This document shows positions 1 through 11,847 of a DNA stretch of 64,000 nt, piece by piece. The notes under the pieces are model-generated. The model made no database searches. It had not been told where the DNA came from and saw only the letters and a program-made list of their open reading frames with translations. The stretch lies in the NCBI GenBank assembly GCA_018287875.1, contig JAGVVL010000022.1:2046001-2110000 (forward strand), written 5' to 3'. A program made the position numbers and the translations under genes. The DNA comes from Nigrospora sphaerica. Lineage: Eukaryota > Ascomycota > Sordariomycetes > Amphisphaeriales > Apiosporaceae. The stretch's first letter is position 1, and every line of letters begins with the position of its first letter.

Positions 1-167
1 GATAATAACAATGTCACCCATCTGCAACCCCAGGGCCTGGTTGGTTCAAGCCTGTCTATGCATTATTCGCAGCTCCTCCAATTTCTCTACGCTAACCCCC
101 GTCGTACGTGGCTCGCCGGATAACGACGAGCTGGCCACGCCACGCCGGGTTATCTTCCCGAAACCCC

Positions 168-2381
168 TCAAGTCTCCTTTGCGCCCTTCTGTCCGCGTCT
201 GCTCATGCCGCTCCCGCCTTGCACATTATCCGTCGCCTCGGGGGGGCCCTTGGGGCCCGACAGCAATCCGCCGGCCAGGCCCCTCGATTCGCCCATTTCG
301 GCCAGGTCCGCATCGCTCTTCCGGGCCAAGGCCGAGCCGTGGGGCCCCGTGGAGCTCGTCGTGTCGGTCCCGGCGCCGTCGTCGCCCGTCCACACGCCCT
401 CCTTCGTGACCGCATCCACGCCGCCAAAACTGCCGCCAATGCCCTCCATGGTGAAGGGGCTGGCCGTCGGTTCGTCGAGAAGAGAGAGCTCGTGGGGCGT
501 AAACAGGCGGGGCAAAAGGAGGGCCCTCACGGGGATGAGGGCCAGGATGACGACGGGGAAGCCGACGGCCGCCACCGTCTGCGTTATTGCAAACGTAGCG
601 CCGAAGCCGAACAACTCGAGCCCGACGAAGGCCCAGATGGCGCCGCGCCGGGGTATCTGCTGCAACGGGTGGCTTTTGCTGGTCAGGGCGCGGTCTCTCA
701 GCAAGAAGAGCAGCTTGGCGGTGATACCGTTGGCCTCGAGCGCCTGGTAGCCCATGATGAAGAACAGACCGGCAAGCACCGCCTGAGGAATCAGGTGCAG
801 GACGACGAGCAACGGGCCCGACATGGTGCCCAGGGTCAGGAGGCCTTGGGCAAAGTTGGAGACGCGCTGCTCCACGACATGCGTGCGCTTGTACGTATAG
901 TGACCCTTGGTTTCACTATTCTCGTCTGCGTCGACCTCGACTTTGGTCACGCAGAGAGACTCGGTATGGAAGGGGGCTTGTGGGATCAGGCCGTTGGGAA
1001 AGGGGAGGCCCAAGAGCCCCGCTACGCCGGTTGTGAGGCCCAGGAGGAATATGTCCCAGTGGAAACCAGCCGGCTTGCGAAGAGGGAACTCGGTGCCCTG
1101 GGCAATAAGAGACGAGACTGTCGAGGCCGAGTTAGTTTGGCCGGCGAAGATAACAACCAATTACAGGGCTGGCTCACCATTGTGATCGAAATAAAACAGG
1201 ATAGTTAACAGAACAGCAAAAGGAATGGCGATGAAGATGTCGGCCACACCAATGTCCCAGAAGTGGATGAACCACCCCCGATCGGCCGTTGGGAAGAAGG
1301 GCGCGCTCGTGGGCAGCTTCTCGAGGTCAATCGCCCTCATGCGGCCGAGATGCACAAAGCCCGTGAAGAAGATGACGGTCAGAGGGGTCCCGTAATCTTT
1401 CAGAAATATGCGCACGGGATGCCGGAACAAGGCACTGCCGCCAAGCTCGCCACACGCGTAGGCAATCATGAAGACCAGCAATGCTACCATGACCGACAGG
1501 TAGAAGGGCGCTTCGTTACCGAAGCGTTCCAGGACCTGTATGCCCTTTTGTAGGTAGATAAAGGCAACGTAAAAGCCAAAGATGTCGCAGGGGAACCGCG
1601 TCACGTATCGTAGCCAGTTACACGAGTTCGTGATGGCAAGAATCCAGTGGAACACGAGCGACCACAGGCCAATCCAACACATGAAGGCCAGATAGTTGGT
1701 CCCCGTGGGCATCATGATATCGTACACGGTGCTGTGGTAGGGTAAGGAAAGAGCTGTGAGGTTCGGGGCTAGGATGCTTACTAGTTGAAGACAGTAATGG
1801 GTCCCGTGACACCTACGATGACCAGCGGTTGGCAGGACAGGATGGCGAAGACGACAGCACCGAGGACAGAGGCGAGGAGCACCTCGTTGACTCCGTACTG
1901 CATGCCGGTCTTGGTGAACATGTCAAGCGAAAAGGCGAGCGCGGGCATGATACTGCGCCAGGTCAGAATGCATGTCACCACGTGCGCCACGACAGAGCAG
2001 TGCGACCGGGGCAGAGCCGAGGGTTGGGCGCATGTACGGACGCGCTGAGCAACATGGGAGGCGCATCACGGGGCAAACTTACTTTGCGAAATACATGTAC
2101 ACGGTAGCTGGCACCACGCGGTAATCCCAGGCATCTCGCCAGTCACTCCAGTAGTAGGGCGCCCGGCGTCGGATATCATTGATCATGCCGCGGAATGGGT
2201 GGATCTTCCACCACTTGTCACGGCGACCTTCCGGGCCCGCCCAGCTCGTCGTGAGCCGGCGCTGGGAGTTCGGCATTTCCTCATTGGGGTGGGCCGAAGA
2301 ACCGACGGCGGCCTTGTCCGGATGCACTTGGGTGGTGGTGGTAGAGTTGGTGGACGCCTCCAAAGCGTCTCCTGTAGCCAT
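168..2381 (-). CDS. BOR1: BOR1-type borate / anion exchange transporter (SLC4/HCO3- transporter family)
   Basis: Four exons on the minus strand (2381-2083, 1952-1782, 1731-1178, 1117-168) join into an exact 657-residue frame. Introns are 130, 50 and 60 bp with GTAAGT, GTAAGC and GTGAGC donors. The start is the ATG at 2381, followed by a short polar N-terminus. The body is a multi-span membrane protein. It carries stretches typical of fungal SLC4 proteins, such as the PALAFSLDMFTKT segment of the early spans, the GVTGPITVFNYT loop, and SSLIAQGTEFPLRKPAGFHWD. The C-terminal ~110 residues are soluble, acidic and Ser/Gly-rich. Yeast Bor1 exports borate at the plasma membrane (family knowledge); transport of borate here is inferred from homology. 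The length is slightly above yeast Bor1 (576 aa), mainly from the tail. No neighbour shares its function. Confidence 0.93.
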
Positions 2382-4780
2382 GGTCGTTGAGTGGCCAATC
2401 CCGAGATGAAAAGGGGGAGGGGGGGTGCCCTTGTCGCTTTAACAGCTTCTCCGCCACGGTTTCGAAGGGGATGGGATGCCAGAGAAGCGCCCTTACCGCG
2501 CCCGAAGTTCAAGTGAGAGCTGTTCTTCTGTCGATGGCAAAGAGCGATGCAAGCAGGGAAATTCTTTGGCTCGGTATGAGAGGAGTAAGGGTGGCAGGAA
2601 ACAACGACGGACACTGGTGCTCCGAGGGCAGCCGTTCACCATATCCAACTGCAGGTCAGAACTCTAGAGAAGACCGTCGTGCTGCTCTCGCGAGAACAAG
2701 CGACGCCGGGAGCGTCGGTTTACTCTGACCGACTTTTCACGTAGTACCGATGTCGAATTGCCGGCCGGTGGTAACGAGGGATACAGGGGAGATGACGGGG
2801 TGGCTCTCGCCGTGGGGTCGAATTGTGCGTGCCCTAAAGGGGTATTGAGAGGAGGGGGGGGAGTGAAGGAGCAAATATTATAGTATATTTTAGAGCACGG
2901 GACTGGCAGGGCCCCGGGTGGAAGACGGAAAAGTCCAGGACGAAGGAATCTTTCGCCTCTGTAAAGACGGAATTTGGATGCAGATTGCCCGTGTTGCGTG
3001 CCCGGACGGCCAGGATACGGCGCAAGCAGGGGGTTGTCGGCACACAGAAACTCGACCGGCGGATGCCACAGGAGGATACATATGGCTGCGGGTTTACATA
3101 TATACACAGTATATGCCTAGCTTGGCGTATATGGGAAGTCGTATTTATGGGCGTCGGCAGGACTTGGATGGAATCAAGACTTCATTGCGGATCCCCTTCC
3201 GAATGCAGGGTACGCTAGCGGGAGGTGCATGGGGGAGGCGACCTAGGTAGGTAGGTGATGGATTCGCAGGTGGTGGGGCGCCCAGTACACAGTAGAATGA
3301 TGGATGGATCTTTGATATCCCAGTATCGGGCAGGACGAGATGGATCGTGGATGGCCCGACGGACGACGGGCGGTAAGGCGGTAACTATGGGGGTTCGTGG
3401 ATAGGTAAATAGGAATCTTCGGTAATAAGCTTCCGAAACCCCAGATATAGGCAGATGGTTCAACAAGCATGGGAGAACGGTATCGTCAGTGGCAGGCTCG
3501 GGTGCATATACCAAGAGGCAGGTGCGGATGCAACGCGTAGGCGGATCTCTCTTTCTTTCTCGCCGAAACTGCAGAGTGATGTAGTTTTAGTGGGTGCAGA
3601 CGCAAGTGCCGGTAGGGAAGGCAGGTGCAAGTGCCTGGGGGTGGAGGGGGGGGGAAGCGAGAACGAGTGTGTGAGGGTCTCCGCGCCGGCTGTCATTCGG
3701 TAGGTTGATGATGCAAGCAAGCGAAGCTCCGGCTTCTTCCACCCATCCCATTTCACTACGCGCCTCCCGCACTACGTACCTCCCGCTCGCCTCCATCCGG
3801 CCTTTGCCTTCAACCCGTCGTCCCCTTGTATGTTGCGTGGCCTTGTGTCGGTCAGGCCGTTGGCGCTTCTCAACGGCCAACGGTCCATCGCAGCGTACCA
3901 AGTTGGCAAAATGTCCCAACCTCGGGTGAGTCAGGTCAGTCGGGTCAGCAACCACGGCCTCGGCCGTCTGTTTTTCGAGCTGCCCTGCCCTCCCGCGCCT
4001 CGGCTGTCCATCCCAGCCCCAATGGAGCCTTCTGGATGCATGGATCGCGTGCTACTCCCATGCAACTCCTCCCCACGGGTGGACCGTTTTGGACTCGGCT
4101 CCGGAGCCAAGTCCAGCCATTCACGTCTGCCACATCACATCAACAACCCTCCCCCAAGGTAGTTTTCTGCCCGGGCAGCATCGGTCCCTCTCTCCGAGGC
4201 TGTCCGGTCCGCAGTTGCCCGAGAGACACACAGGCACGTCCGCCCCGTAACCAAACACGAACACGCCGCTGTGGCCGAAGCAGGAGTCATCTCTATATAT
4301 TGGATCCTCCTGGAGAGGGCAAGGGTATCATCAACTAAAACTAATGCTCTAAGCCATAATATCTCGACAAGCAAGGAAATAACGAGGCCGTCCCTGCTTC
4401 GGGTCCGCCTCGGTTGACGTCGCGTCTAGTTAGTTTTTTTGGGAGGAAAAAAAAGGAAAAAAAAAAGCCGTGTCCTTCATCGTAAAGTCACTTCCGGCGA
4501 ATGAATGGAACTGGCGTCGTGCCCCTCCGAAACTCCCCACCATCACCCAAAAAATCCCGCTTCAGTCGTCCTTGGCGTCCCGCTCGGCACCGAATCATGA
4601 ACCTCTCCGAAGCTCCCGTATCAACGGGTCAACCATCTCCATACCCGTCCCGCTCCTTTCTCTCCCCTGTGTCGCAGCATTGGGCCGCGTTTCGTCTTCG
4701 CTGGGCCTGGAGCTGGTCATGGAGTCCCGCGGCTGCGAAATCTCGTGGAAGCTGCCAAAGTCGTCCTTGCTCGGTTTGGA
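2382..4780. other. Intergenic region, no gene recognised
   Basis: This is the divergent side of the transporter gene and the downstream side of the large low-complexity gene. Open frames here are short, overlap on both strands and resemble no known family. A TAGG tetranucleotide run lies near 3243-3256. Short A-runs occur around 4434-4467. I see no RNA gene. Confidence 0.6.
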
Positions 4781-5215
4781 CTAGCGCCCTGTCGATGGCG
4801 TTCCCCATCTGTTCATAAGTTGGTCCATCATCAGCTCCTGCTGTTGAATCCGTCGAAGGATGGCCATCTGCGCGTCCTGCTCGTGCTGTTCTTGAGGCGT
4901 GCGTGGCGTGGCAGGCAGCGAAGTCAGCGAGCCCGGCGATCTGAGAGATGGAGTTGCCCGGCTAGCCACGTCGGGAACTTGCACCTCCTCCGCTTCCTCC
5001 GCTTCCTCCAACTCCTCCATCTCCTGGGCCTGGTCTGTCGGGGATTCCAACCCCATTCCCCGCTTTGGCGGCCCCGGAGGTAAGGCCCGCGGCGACATCT
5101 CCTGGTCCGACTCTGCCATCTCCTCACCGCTAGTCGATGTAGTAGCCGCGTGGTGAGTGCCATCGAAGCCGTCGAACATGGGATCCGTCTCATGCGCCGC
5201 CGCCGTTGTCGTCGT

Positions 5216-5250
<35 letters not shown>

Positions 5251-8200
5251 TCGCCCCCGCTGCGGCCGCCGCTGCCAGTTTGGTGTTTTCGACAAGTATC
5301 GATGTTTGGTTGTAAAAGGAGACCCTTTTTTCGGGTGCCTCCAGATCGAAGCTGAATTCGCTCATTCTCAATCCTGAGCATACGCCATCTCCCTGCATTT
5401 CCAAGAGCATCTTCGACATCTTCTTCATCAAGGGGCCCATCACTCCCGTCCAGGCATCGTCCGTTGGCGCCTCAATTCCCCCACGCTGCTGCTCCGGTTC
5501 GGGTCTGTGGTACTGAATATCCGGCGGCGGACTGTAATCATCCTGACTGTCCCCCTCGCTCAGGTTGCAGTCCTCACTGTCGTCGTCAATCTCGGACTTG
5601 CTCGGTGAGCTCACAACAGTCCGCGCTACCATGTTTTCGATTTCCTCATCCTTCAGCTGTTTTTCCCTTCGGAGCCTTTCCCGGATGGCTGCGATGCGCT
5701 GCGCCGGGTCTAGCCTCGGTTCGCTGTCCGAGTCGGACTCGGATGCTTCATCAGCTCGACGCGACAGAGGCGTCAGCTCCGGTGTCGGCAGTGCAACTGG
5801 GAGACGAGGAATGATGCTGAGTCGTCGGCTGGCCCGGGGCTCCGGAGACTGCGGCGGAGTGGGGATACGGTTCATGTTGGGCGGGTTGGACACGGTACGC
5901 TCGAGGGCGCCCGTCATGGAATTCCTGGCAATTTTCACCGACAAGGGCCGTTGCTTACGCGGCTTAACTTGGGAAGCTCGGCGGGAGCGTTGCTGCTGCT
6001 GCTCGGCAAACTGGTGCTCCAGAAACATCATTGACAATGGACGTGGCCGTTTGGGTGTTATAGCCGCAGTCTCTGGCTCAATGTGGGCGACAATGTATAG
6101 CGGGGACACGGAGAGTTCCATGGGTTCCTTGTCCGACGACGGACTCCGCGGAGGCTCCTCCGGTACCGTCTCCACGGTCATGGTGGTCGACCATGATAAC
6201 GCTTGGCTCGTTGCCATTGAGACACGCGACGCTTTGGGCGTCAATTGCGGGAAGAACTCTGTGCCGGCCGGCGCTAATTGCCTACGAGACAGTTCTCTTG
6301 CCGAGGGCGTCTTGTCTCCGGCGTCAGGTGGTAGACTGGCCGATGGGCAACTCTCAGGTGTCAGGGGGGAAGGCCCACGCTGAGACTTGAGACGGGAGCG
6401 AGCGGCGTTATCAGGAAACCATCCAAGCACTGGCGAATCTACCGGGTCCGTGACAAAGCAGGGCGCCGCATAACCTTCGCCATGGCCGTACTCGGCGGCT
6501 GATGCTTTGCGCGCCATGCGCCGCTCCAGCAGACTTTGAGCTGGTAGTACGCCAAGCTCACATGCGGCCGACAGGGCCATGACATCCGCAGCCGACAGCC
6601 CAGCCTGCCCACTCAGTAAGCCCTGCAGGTAGGCGTCGGGGGTCCCCAGCGAGACCCTGGCGAGCTGCACCGAGGCCATTTCAGCGGCCTCCATTGGCGT
6701 GACAAACCCCAAAGGATCGCAGTGAGCGATGGTGGTCGTCGTTGAATCATGACCGTCGCTGGTGGTGGAGTCAATGCTGGTAGCGGCCGTAACGTCGCTC
6801 CGGGTGGAGCGGCGCTGGGTGTCGTCGGTGGTGGTGGACTGGCGATGCGGATCGGTGGTTGCGGTGCAGTCGCTCCCACTGGAGTGGCGAAGGGCCAGAC
6901 CAAGCTCGTAAGCCGAGTCAATCGAGTCGGGCCGCTCGCGCGCGGTCGCAAACGAATCGCACGACTCAGGGCGGGCGTGGTCGCCCATAATGAGGATTGA
7001 GGCTGAACTCTGCGACTTGCGGCGCACCAGCGGTTGCGCCTCGTCAAACGCTCCTATCGGTTGAGCCGGCGCCTCGGGCTCATGACTTGCAGCTGCTGCA
7101 ACAAGTAAGGGAGGATGGGCGACGGGAGGAGGGGAGATGGCGCCTTCGGACTGTGCATGCTGAAGTCGAGGACGGTCAGGCCGCATCACGATTTCATTGA
7201 GCGACGCGCGTGGAAGGACGGTAGGATGTTGACCGGACGCTTGCCGGCTCGAGGATTGAGGTCTGATCGTGTGTGGGGAGGGTACCTGTGGAGACGGCGA
7301 CGACATTATAGTGCCGCTACTATTGGACCGAGACGTCGATGGCCTAGAGCTACTTGGGGGCGACGGAAACGTCATGGCAGCTAGCATGTTGGGAAACCCA
7401 GGGGACTCGGGCGGCAGATTGCTATCAGGCACCGCCAGCGCTGCCGACGATGCCTGCAAGGGCCCGTTCTGGTGTTGCTTTTGTTCTGGATGCGGAGGCA
7501 TTGGTTGCACTGGGGACTGCGAAGTTTGGGTCGACGTCTGTGCCTGCGCTTGTGGTTGGACCGACAGCATGGGCGGCCGCTTGGCTGATTTCCGTGGGGA
7601 CAAGGGCGAGCCCGTAACGGGACCACCACCACTGGGACTGGGCATCCTCGCCATGTGCCGCCGATGCTGGAGGGGTGAATGCGACGACGCAGAGAAAGAC
7701 GACGACGACGAGCTGCGGGTGGCAACGTCGGCTGGTGCCGGGGACAGCGCTGATGCCGTGGGCAGACACTCCGAGGCGCCGGTGGGCCAACTGGAGTCCT
7801 CGTCCTGGGGTCCCTCTCGGTTCGCGGGTGGAGTTTCGGGGCTTTCGGGGCCAAGCAACGATTGTGCAGCGCGCAGCCGACGCGATGTCACCAAGGGCCG
7901 CTTCGATTGCTCTGACAATACTGGCCGCGCATCAGTGGAATGGGCGGCGGCGGCGGCGACGGCGAGGGATGGACGCGTCTTGGCTGGCGTCAACACCTCA
8001 TCGGCCACAGAAGATGACGATATACATATACCGCGACGAGCTGGGCCCGTCCGCGGCGGCGTGTTGAGACTATTCCGTGCCGTGCCGACAGACGATTGCC
8101 GTGAGGGTATCGACGGGTTCAGAGCGCTCATGGACGACTTCTGAAGCGGCCATGCGACCGGTGGCAGCTCAGACGCAGACCCTGCTGCTGGACCAGTTCC

Positions 8201-8770
8201 AGTTCCAGGGCCGGCACCTGTGCCTACGCCTGTGCCTCGCCGTCGGTTGCCGTGGCCAGTAGTAGGGGCAGGGGCACTGGCACTGGTGGCATGGCCATGG
8301 CCAGGACCAGGGCACGGGGCGGCCGCTTTGTCCAGCATTGTGGGGGCCTTGAAGATTGTTTCCGGCGCTTGGAACCACGGACCACTGTTCTTGATGGAAA
8401 CAGGCGGAGATATGGCGGCGTAGCGCCTCCCCTCGGCCGTCGTCTCCAGCGTAACATTGCCGGGGAGCGCAAATTGCTGCGACTTGGACCGCTTCGCCCT
8501 GCGCAGCACCTGTCCCGACCAGAGCTTTTTGCTCTCAGGAGCCCCACAGAGCCAGTCCTGCGATGATTGACCCTCGCCTGCGTCCGATGGCGGCGACGTC
8601 GTTCTGAAGAAGTCGGCCAGGGCGCGGATGTTGTCTCGTTCCACGACGGCGCCCCGCGCGTACTCGCGGAGCGTCTCGCGCGTGCCTCCTACGGCGACAA
8701 GCGTATGGATGTTGGACGTCGATTTGGCGCGAGGCAGTACCCCGCGCCGTGTTCCTGCTTTGGCCGACAT
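4781..8770 (-). CDS. Large low-complexity Ser/Pro-rich protein of unknown function
   Basis: One long uninterrupted minus-strand frame. The first in-frame ATG (8770) gives 1,329 residues. The frame stays open upstream to about 8914 with no ATG, so a short upstream exon is possible (a candidate acceptor, CGCAG, lies near 8883-8887). The protein is mostly disordered: Ser/Pro/Thr/Gln-rich, with PPSP-like tracts, basic patches and acidic SDSDSE clusters near residue 1017. An Ala run followed by a Thr run, encoded by GCN/ACN triplet repeats, sits at about residues 1165-1192. The last 30 residues are Gln/Met-rich and could form a short coiled coil. I see no enzymatic domain, membrane span or signal peptide. 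The frame's length without stops and consistent codon use support a real gene. A regulatory or scaffold role is only a guess. Confidence 0.75.
5195..5275. repeat. Triplet repeat (GTC)n/(GCC)n within a coding region
   Basis: A run of GTC then GCC triplets (plus-strand reading) encodes the Ala and Thr homopolymers near the C-terminus of the large low-complexity protein. Such tracts are prone to length change between strains. Confidence 0.85.
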
Positions 8771-11700
8771 GGATGCGACGAAGTTGTCACATCTCAACTC
8801 GCCGTGCGCACCGTGCCCGCTTCTCAGCTTGGGGGCCGACACAGCGAGGCCCGAACCGAGGGCAGACCGGCCGCAACACTGCGTAATGAGAAGGGGCGTT
8901 CCCGTCTGGTGTTACAAGCCTGGTTGTCTGGCGTCCGGCCAGAGACGGCCACCGAAGGGTTGCAATTGGCCCACCCGTGTCTCCGCCTAGGCACTGATTG
9001 GGGCGTCTCGCTTGTTTGGTTTAATAGAGCAATGGGATACGGCAAAGTATCCTTGCGTGAAACACACAGGATGGCCTGATGTTATCCGTCGCAAGATGAC
9101 TACCTGTCCATGGCGCCGGAGATGGATGCCGGAACAACAGCTGGCAGGGACGGGGGACGGGGGGGAGGGCGAAGGGAATAACGGCCGAGGCAGGCAGCAA
9201 GGCCTGGGGAAGGCGGGCGCGACAGGCAAGTAATAACAGCAGCGCGTCTGGTGTTGCAGCGACAGGCGGGTCGAGGCGTCGGGAATGGGCCGGCTCCGTT
9301 TGTTCAGCTCGGCGGAGCGAGAATCAGTGGTGAGTCGGGAGAACGAATAAAGTGACCCGTCGGAAACGCACCTCGCGAGAGAACGAACCGGCGGAAAAGG
9401 AAGGAGTAGGGTTTGAAAAAAAGAGAGCAAGCAGGAGGCCATCAACGGCAGGACCAAACGAGGCTTTTCCAGCGGATACCGGCCCCAAAGACGGGCCTGC
9501 TGCCGGCTCAGGTAAGAGGAGCCTCCGGCTTGCTTCTCACGCCCATGGAAGACGGGCGTATTGACCACTGACTAACTACATGCAGCAGCGGCAGCAAGGT
9601 ACCTGCTCCGCGTATCGACCTGCTATTTGTGGTTGATTGTCCTCTACCTCTTGAAGCGAACGCATCGCAATGGGCGGCGCCCGTGGACTTGCCGCGAGTC
9701 TAAGGACCCTGCATGTTGCTAATGAACAAATAGGTCTGGCGATCGGCTTCACACGCCACGAGCAAGCGTTGCTACCCGTCATGGTTCCCCCGGCTTTTCG
9801 TCCTGTCGAGTCAGCATGGCAGCAAGCCAAAAGGACGCCAGCAGAAAAGAAGCATCAGTGGAAGCGTCGGCGACGACATGCGAGTTACGGGTGGGGCCCC
9901 TGGGGACAGGTCACCAATGGTTCGAATCTTAATCACACGACCCTGTTCGGGCGATTGATAGCCGTCGTCGTCTCGTTCGTTGCCTTCTCGCATGCAGACA
10001 GACGCAGGACCGCGGCTTGGCAGGGCACGCAGGGCCCCCCGTTACTATTCGGTAGACAGACAGGCCCTGACCCAAAGACCGATGTCGCGACTCGAACTCG
10101 GCCCGCCATTAGCCAGCCAACCAGCCAGCCAGCCAGCCAGAGAGGGCCCCCAAAGAGGACCCCAATAGCCCCGCCCCTGCTCCTTCATCCCCATCCCATA
10201 CGGGGGAGCTACAACGCCGAAAAAGCCTAGTCGGCCGACAGCTCAATTTGCGACGCCGTCGCTAGCCCAGTTGGCCTTCCCGTAGGCGGCTTAGGACGAT
10301 AGGGGGGACGAGGCAACGATCGACGGGCCCACGCAGGAACACGATGGGCCATGTCCAAAGCAATCTCTCGATTGGGGGACGGGAGGCGACCACAACCACG
10401 AGTTTTCAGGTGCCCTTCCCGGCTGCGTCGCCCCGAATTTTTGGCCAGGCAACGAAAGCCACGGGAAACGGACGCTGCGCCATTGCAACAGCAGCCTAGC
10501 CCGCCAACCCGTCCGCCAGCCAGCCCGTTTGTCCTTTCTTCTTTCCCCTCGCGAATAAGCAAAAAGGCGATGGTCATGAAATAAAAAATAAAAACCCGCC
10601 CCCGCCAAGGTCAGTAGCTGCTTGGTCCCGTCCAATATTTTAGGGGGGTTGCAAAGAAGGCGATGAAGGAGCTAGGGCGCAGGGGGAAGCAGGAACAGGG
10701 ACGCCAGTGGAAGGCGATCGCCGGCCGCGGATGGTCCGCTCTTCTCGGGGCCATTAGTTGCATCGTATTAGACTGGTGTGCTATGTGTCGCATCGGCGCC
10801 ATGGTTGTCGATGGTGTGCCCGTCCAGGTCTGGCTTTTCTTTTCGCCTTCGTGTCAACCAACGGAGGGAGGGCTAGGCGTCTCTTACTCGTCCCGGGGCG
10901 ATGTTACCACTCGGTACGACCGTTCCCTCCCTCGCCCCCCCCCTCTCCACGCACGGATCCGGCGACGGCCCGTCTTGGGTGCGGCAAGAACCCAAGATGG
11001 TCCGCCCAAAACTGAGCTGTGGTACGCCGTCCGCCGGTACCGACCTTGCCGTCCCAAACCACAAACCACACGCATCCCATCCCTCACCAACCAACCAACC
11101 CCTCCACCCCTTCTTCCCTGGCGCGGACCCTGCCCTCCCGATCAGACCCGAACCAAGGGAAAAAAAGGAAAGCGGCTCCGAGCCGCTCATCCCATCGCCG
11201 CGCGCCGTGCTGGCAGGAACAAGCTTCCCCCTCCGCCCGTGTATTCGTAAGGGATGGAGGGCAGCACGGTTTTCGGATGGGGGAGCCGGGTGCTACCCCC
11301 CCGAGGTAAAGAGCCTCAACGGCAAATGCGGTTCAACGCAACGCAACCTAGTCAACCACACAAAAAAAAAGGCTTCATTGCCCTGTTGAACATGACTGGA
11401 CCCGGCGCTGAAACCGATTGGGCGGTCACCCGTGCGCTCTGCGCCAAAGACTCCCAGACGCCGGTAGACGGGCAAGACCATGCAAGCATCTCTTGATTCC
11501 CTGGTGCCGGGCGCTTTCTTTATCTACTGCTATTTGTACAAATCGCCATGACGCCATCGATAGGGTGCCTGTGTCCAGCGACAATTAAACATACATGAGT
11601 TGAGAGTCCCAAGCGCGAGGTGGGTACCAATACACCACCACGCGGGAATGGGATACCGATGTTGCAAGGGCCGGCAAATGCCTCTTCCGCCCGCAATATC

Positions 11701-11847
11701 ACGTCACTCTTCGTCCTCCCTTGGTCCTTTCCCCCTTCCTTCCTTGACTGCGCCTCCGTTATCCTTCTCACGGCCCAGGCATCCGCGCACCCACGCTTCC
11801 TGTAGGTGTGGATGAGGCTGTGGGGAGGGGGGCAGTGTTGGTGCCTT
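8771..11847. other. Intergenic region, no gene recognised
   Basis: Holds the upstream region of the low-complexity gene and the 3' flank of the m-AAA protease gene. Short frames on both strands have the composition of random GC-rich DNA. An AGCC/CCAG tetranucleotide repeat lies at 10111-10140. A-rich and T-rich patches occur near 10580-10600 and 11362-11370. No gene or RNA is recognised. Confidence 0.6.
10111..10140. repeat. AGCC tetranucleotide microsatellite
   Basis: About seven tandem copies of AGCC/CCAG, with one variant unit (AACC), in intergenic DNA. Confidence 0.85.

Noticed and set aside
9915..9935. Possible tRNA from GGTTCGAATC
   Set aside because: The T stem does not pair and no cloverleaf can be drawn around it.
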